From an uncultured Bacteroides sp. (GTDB lineage Bacteria > Bacteroidota > Bacteroidia > Bacteroidales > Bacteroidaceae): a DNA stretch of 6,916 nt. The notes under the pieces were generated by a model. The model was not told the DNA's origin and ran no database searches. It saw only the letters and a program-made list of their open reading frames with translations. The stretch spans positions 1-6,916 of the forward strand of contig CAMTFK010000240.1 of NCBI GenBank assembly GCA_947071285.1, written 5' to 3'. Shown piece by piece: positions 6,808-6,916 of this stretch (position 1 is the first letter of the stretch; every line of letters begins with the position of its first letter). The position numbers were made by a program, and so were the translations under genes.

Positions 6808-6862
6808 CTAGTGGTATACTTTTCAATTATTATGGTGGACTACTTTTGGGTTATTATTTACA
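6808..6862. repeat. Right terminal repeats of the IS21 element
   Basis: Read on the minus strand from 6862 inward: TGTAAATAATAA, then a motif copy with AAAAGTAGTCCA (6836-6856), then one with GAAAAGTATACCA (6812-6832) followed by CTAG. The layout mirrors the left end, except that the GTATACC and GTAGTCC variants swap inner and outer places and the spacer is one base longer. Confidence 0.85.
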
Positions 6863-6916
6863 TTAGTATATTCTCAAAACAGCGAAAATAGAGAATCACG
6901 TAATTACAAATGCATG

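Larger units (their letters stand above)
4225..6862 (-). mobile_element. IS21-family insertion sequence, about 2,638 bp, in the HTCS gene
   Basis: The element is bounded by TGTATATAATAA on the left and, on the complementary strand, TGTAAATAATAA on the right; the TGT...ACA ends are usual for IS21. Each end carries two copies of a ~21-bp motif built around GAAAAGTAnnCCA, the multiple transposase-binding repeats expected of this family. Between the ends lie istA (split by a stop) and istB in the normal order, both on the minus strand. The size is slightly above the common 2-2.6 kb range. No matching target duplication is visible: the left flank ends ATAACAAG and the right flank begins TTAGTATA. 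Confidence 0.9.

Noticed and set aside
6863..6895. Short Ile-Ser-Ile-Phe match in the right flank as a continuation of the HTCS propeller
   Set aside because: HTCS proteins often have ISIF/ISIY after PYNK, but only four residues match, the frame then hits a stop and the following residues do not fit; probably chance.
6761..6908. GTAATTAC palindrome present at 6762-6769 and 6900-6907
   Set aside because: Ten bases match in inverted orientation (TGTAATTACG/CGTAATTACA), but in AT-rich DNA with one copy inside and one outside the IS; too short to claim a repeat.

Overview
The window looks like chromosomal DNA of a Bacteroides-type gut anaerobe (Bacteroides, Phocaeicola or a close relative). The reasons are promoter elements of the form TAnnTTTG, weak or absent Shine-Dalgarno sequences before most genes, and the sensor half of a hybrid two-component system (HTCS) with a periplasmic propeller, which is characteristic of Bacteroidetes. 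No rRNA, tRNA or CRISPR array was found.

Layout: (1) bases 2-856, the 3' part of an alpha/beta hydrolase (EstD/S33-like) whose 5' end lies outside the window. (2) 857-1047, a regulatory gap with an FNR-type palindrome, a perfect TAnnTTTG promoter box and a 9-bp inverted repeat covering that box. (3) 1048-2199, a 12-helix MFS efflux transporter of the AraJ type. (4) 2200-2637, a 438-bp gap that holds the most unusual structure here: seven consecutive 22-bp units in perfect register (2319-2472), three of a TGCACT type followed by four of a nearly palindromic GTC...GAC type, then a TAnnTTTG promoter. (5) 2638-4224, the first ~530 codons of an HTCS sensor, cut in its propeller domain by (6) an IS21-family insertion sequence at 4225-6862, transcribed leftward, with istA and istB. 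(7) 6863-6916, 54 bp of right flank that does not visibly continue the HTCS gene.

The first three genes point the same way. The MFS gene and the HTCS gene each have their own apparent promoter. The insertion removes the kinase, receiver and AraC-type output domains from the HTCS, so this regulator should be dead and whatever it controlled uncoupled from its ligand. The IS itself is odd in two ways. Its istA frame carries one in-frame TAA directly followed by ATG, splitting the catalytic domain from the C-terminal domain. Its istA leader can form a hairpin that hides the only good Shine-Dalgarno sequence in the window, with a competing hairpin that would free it.

The best candidate for something undescribed is the two-type 22-bp tandem array. 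It is not coding, not CRISPR, and not explained by the genes beside it.
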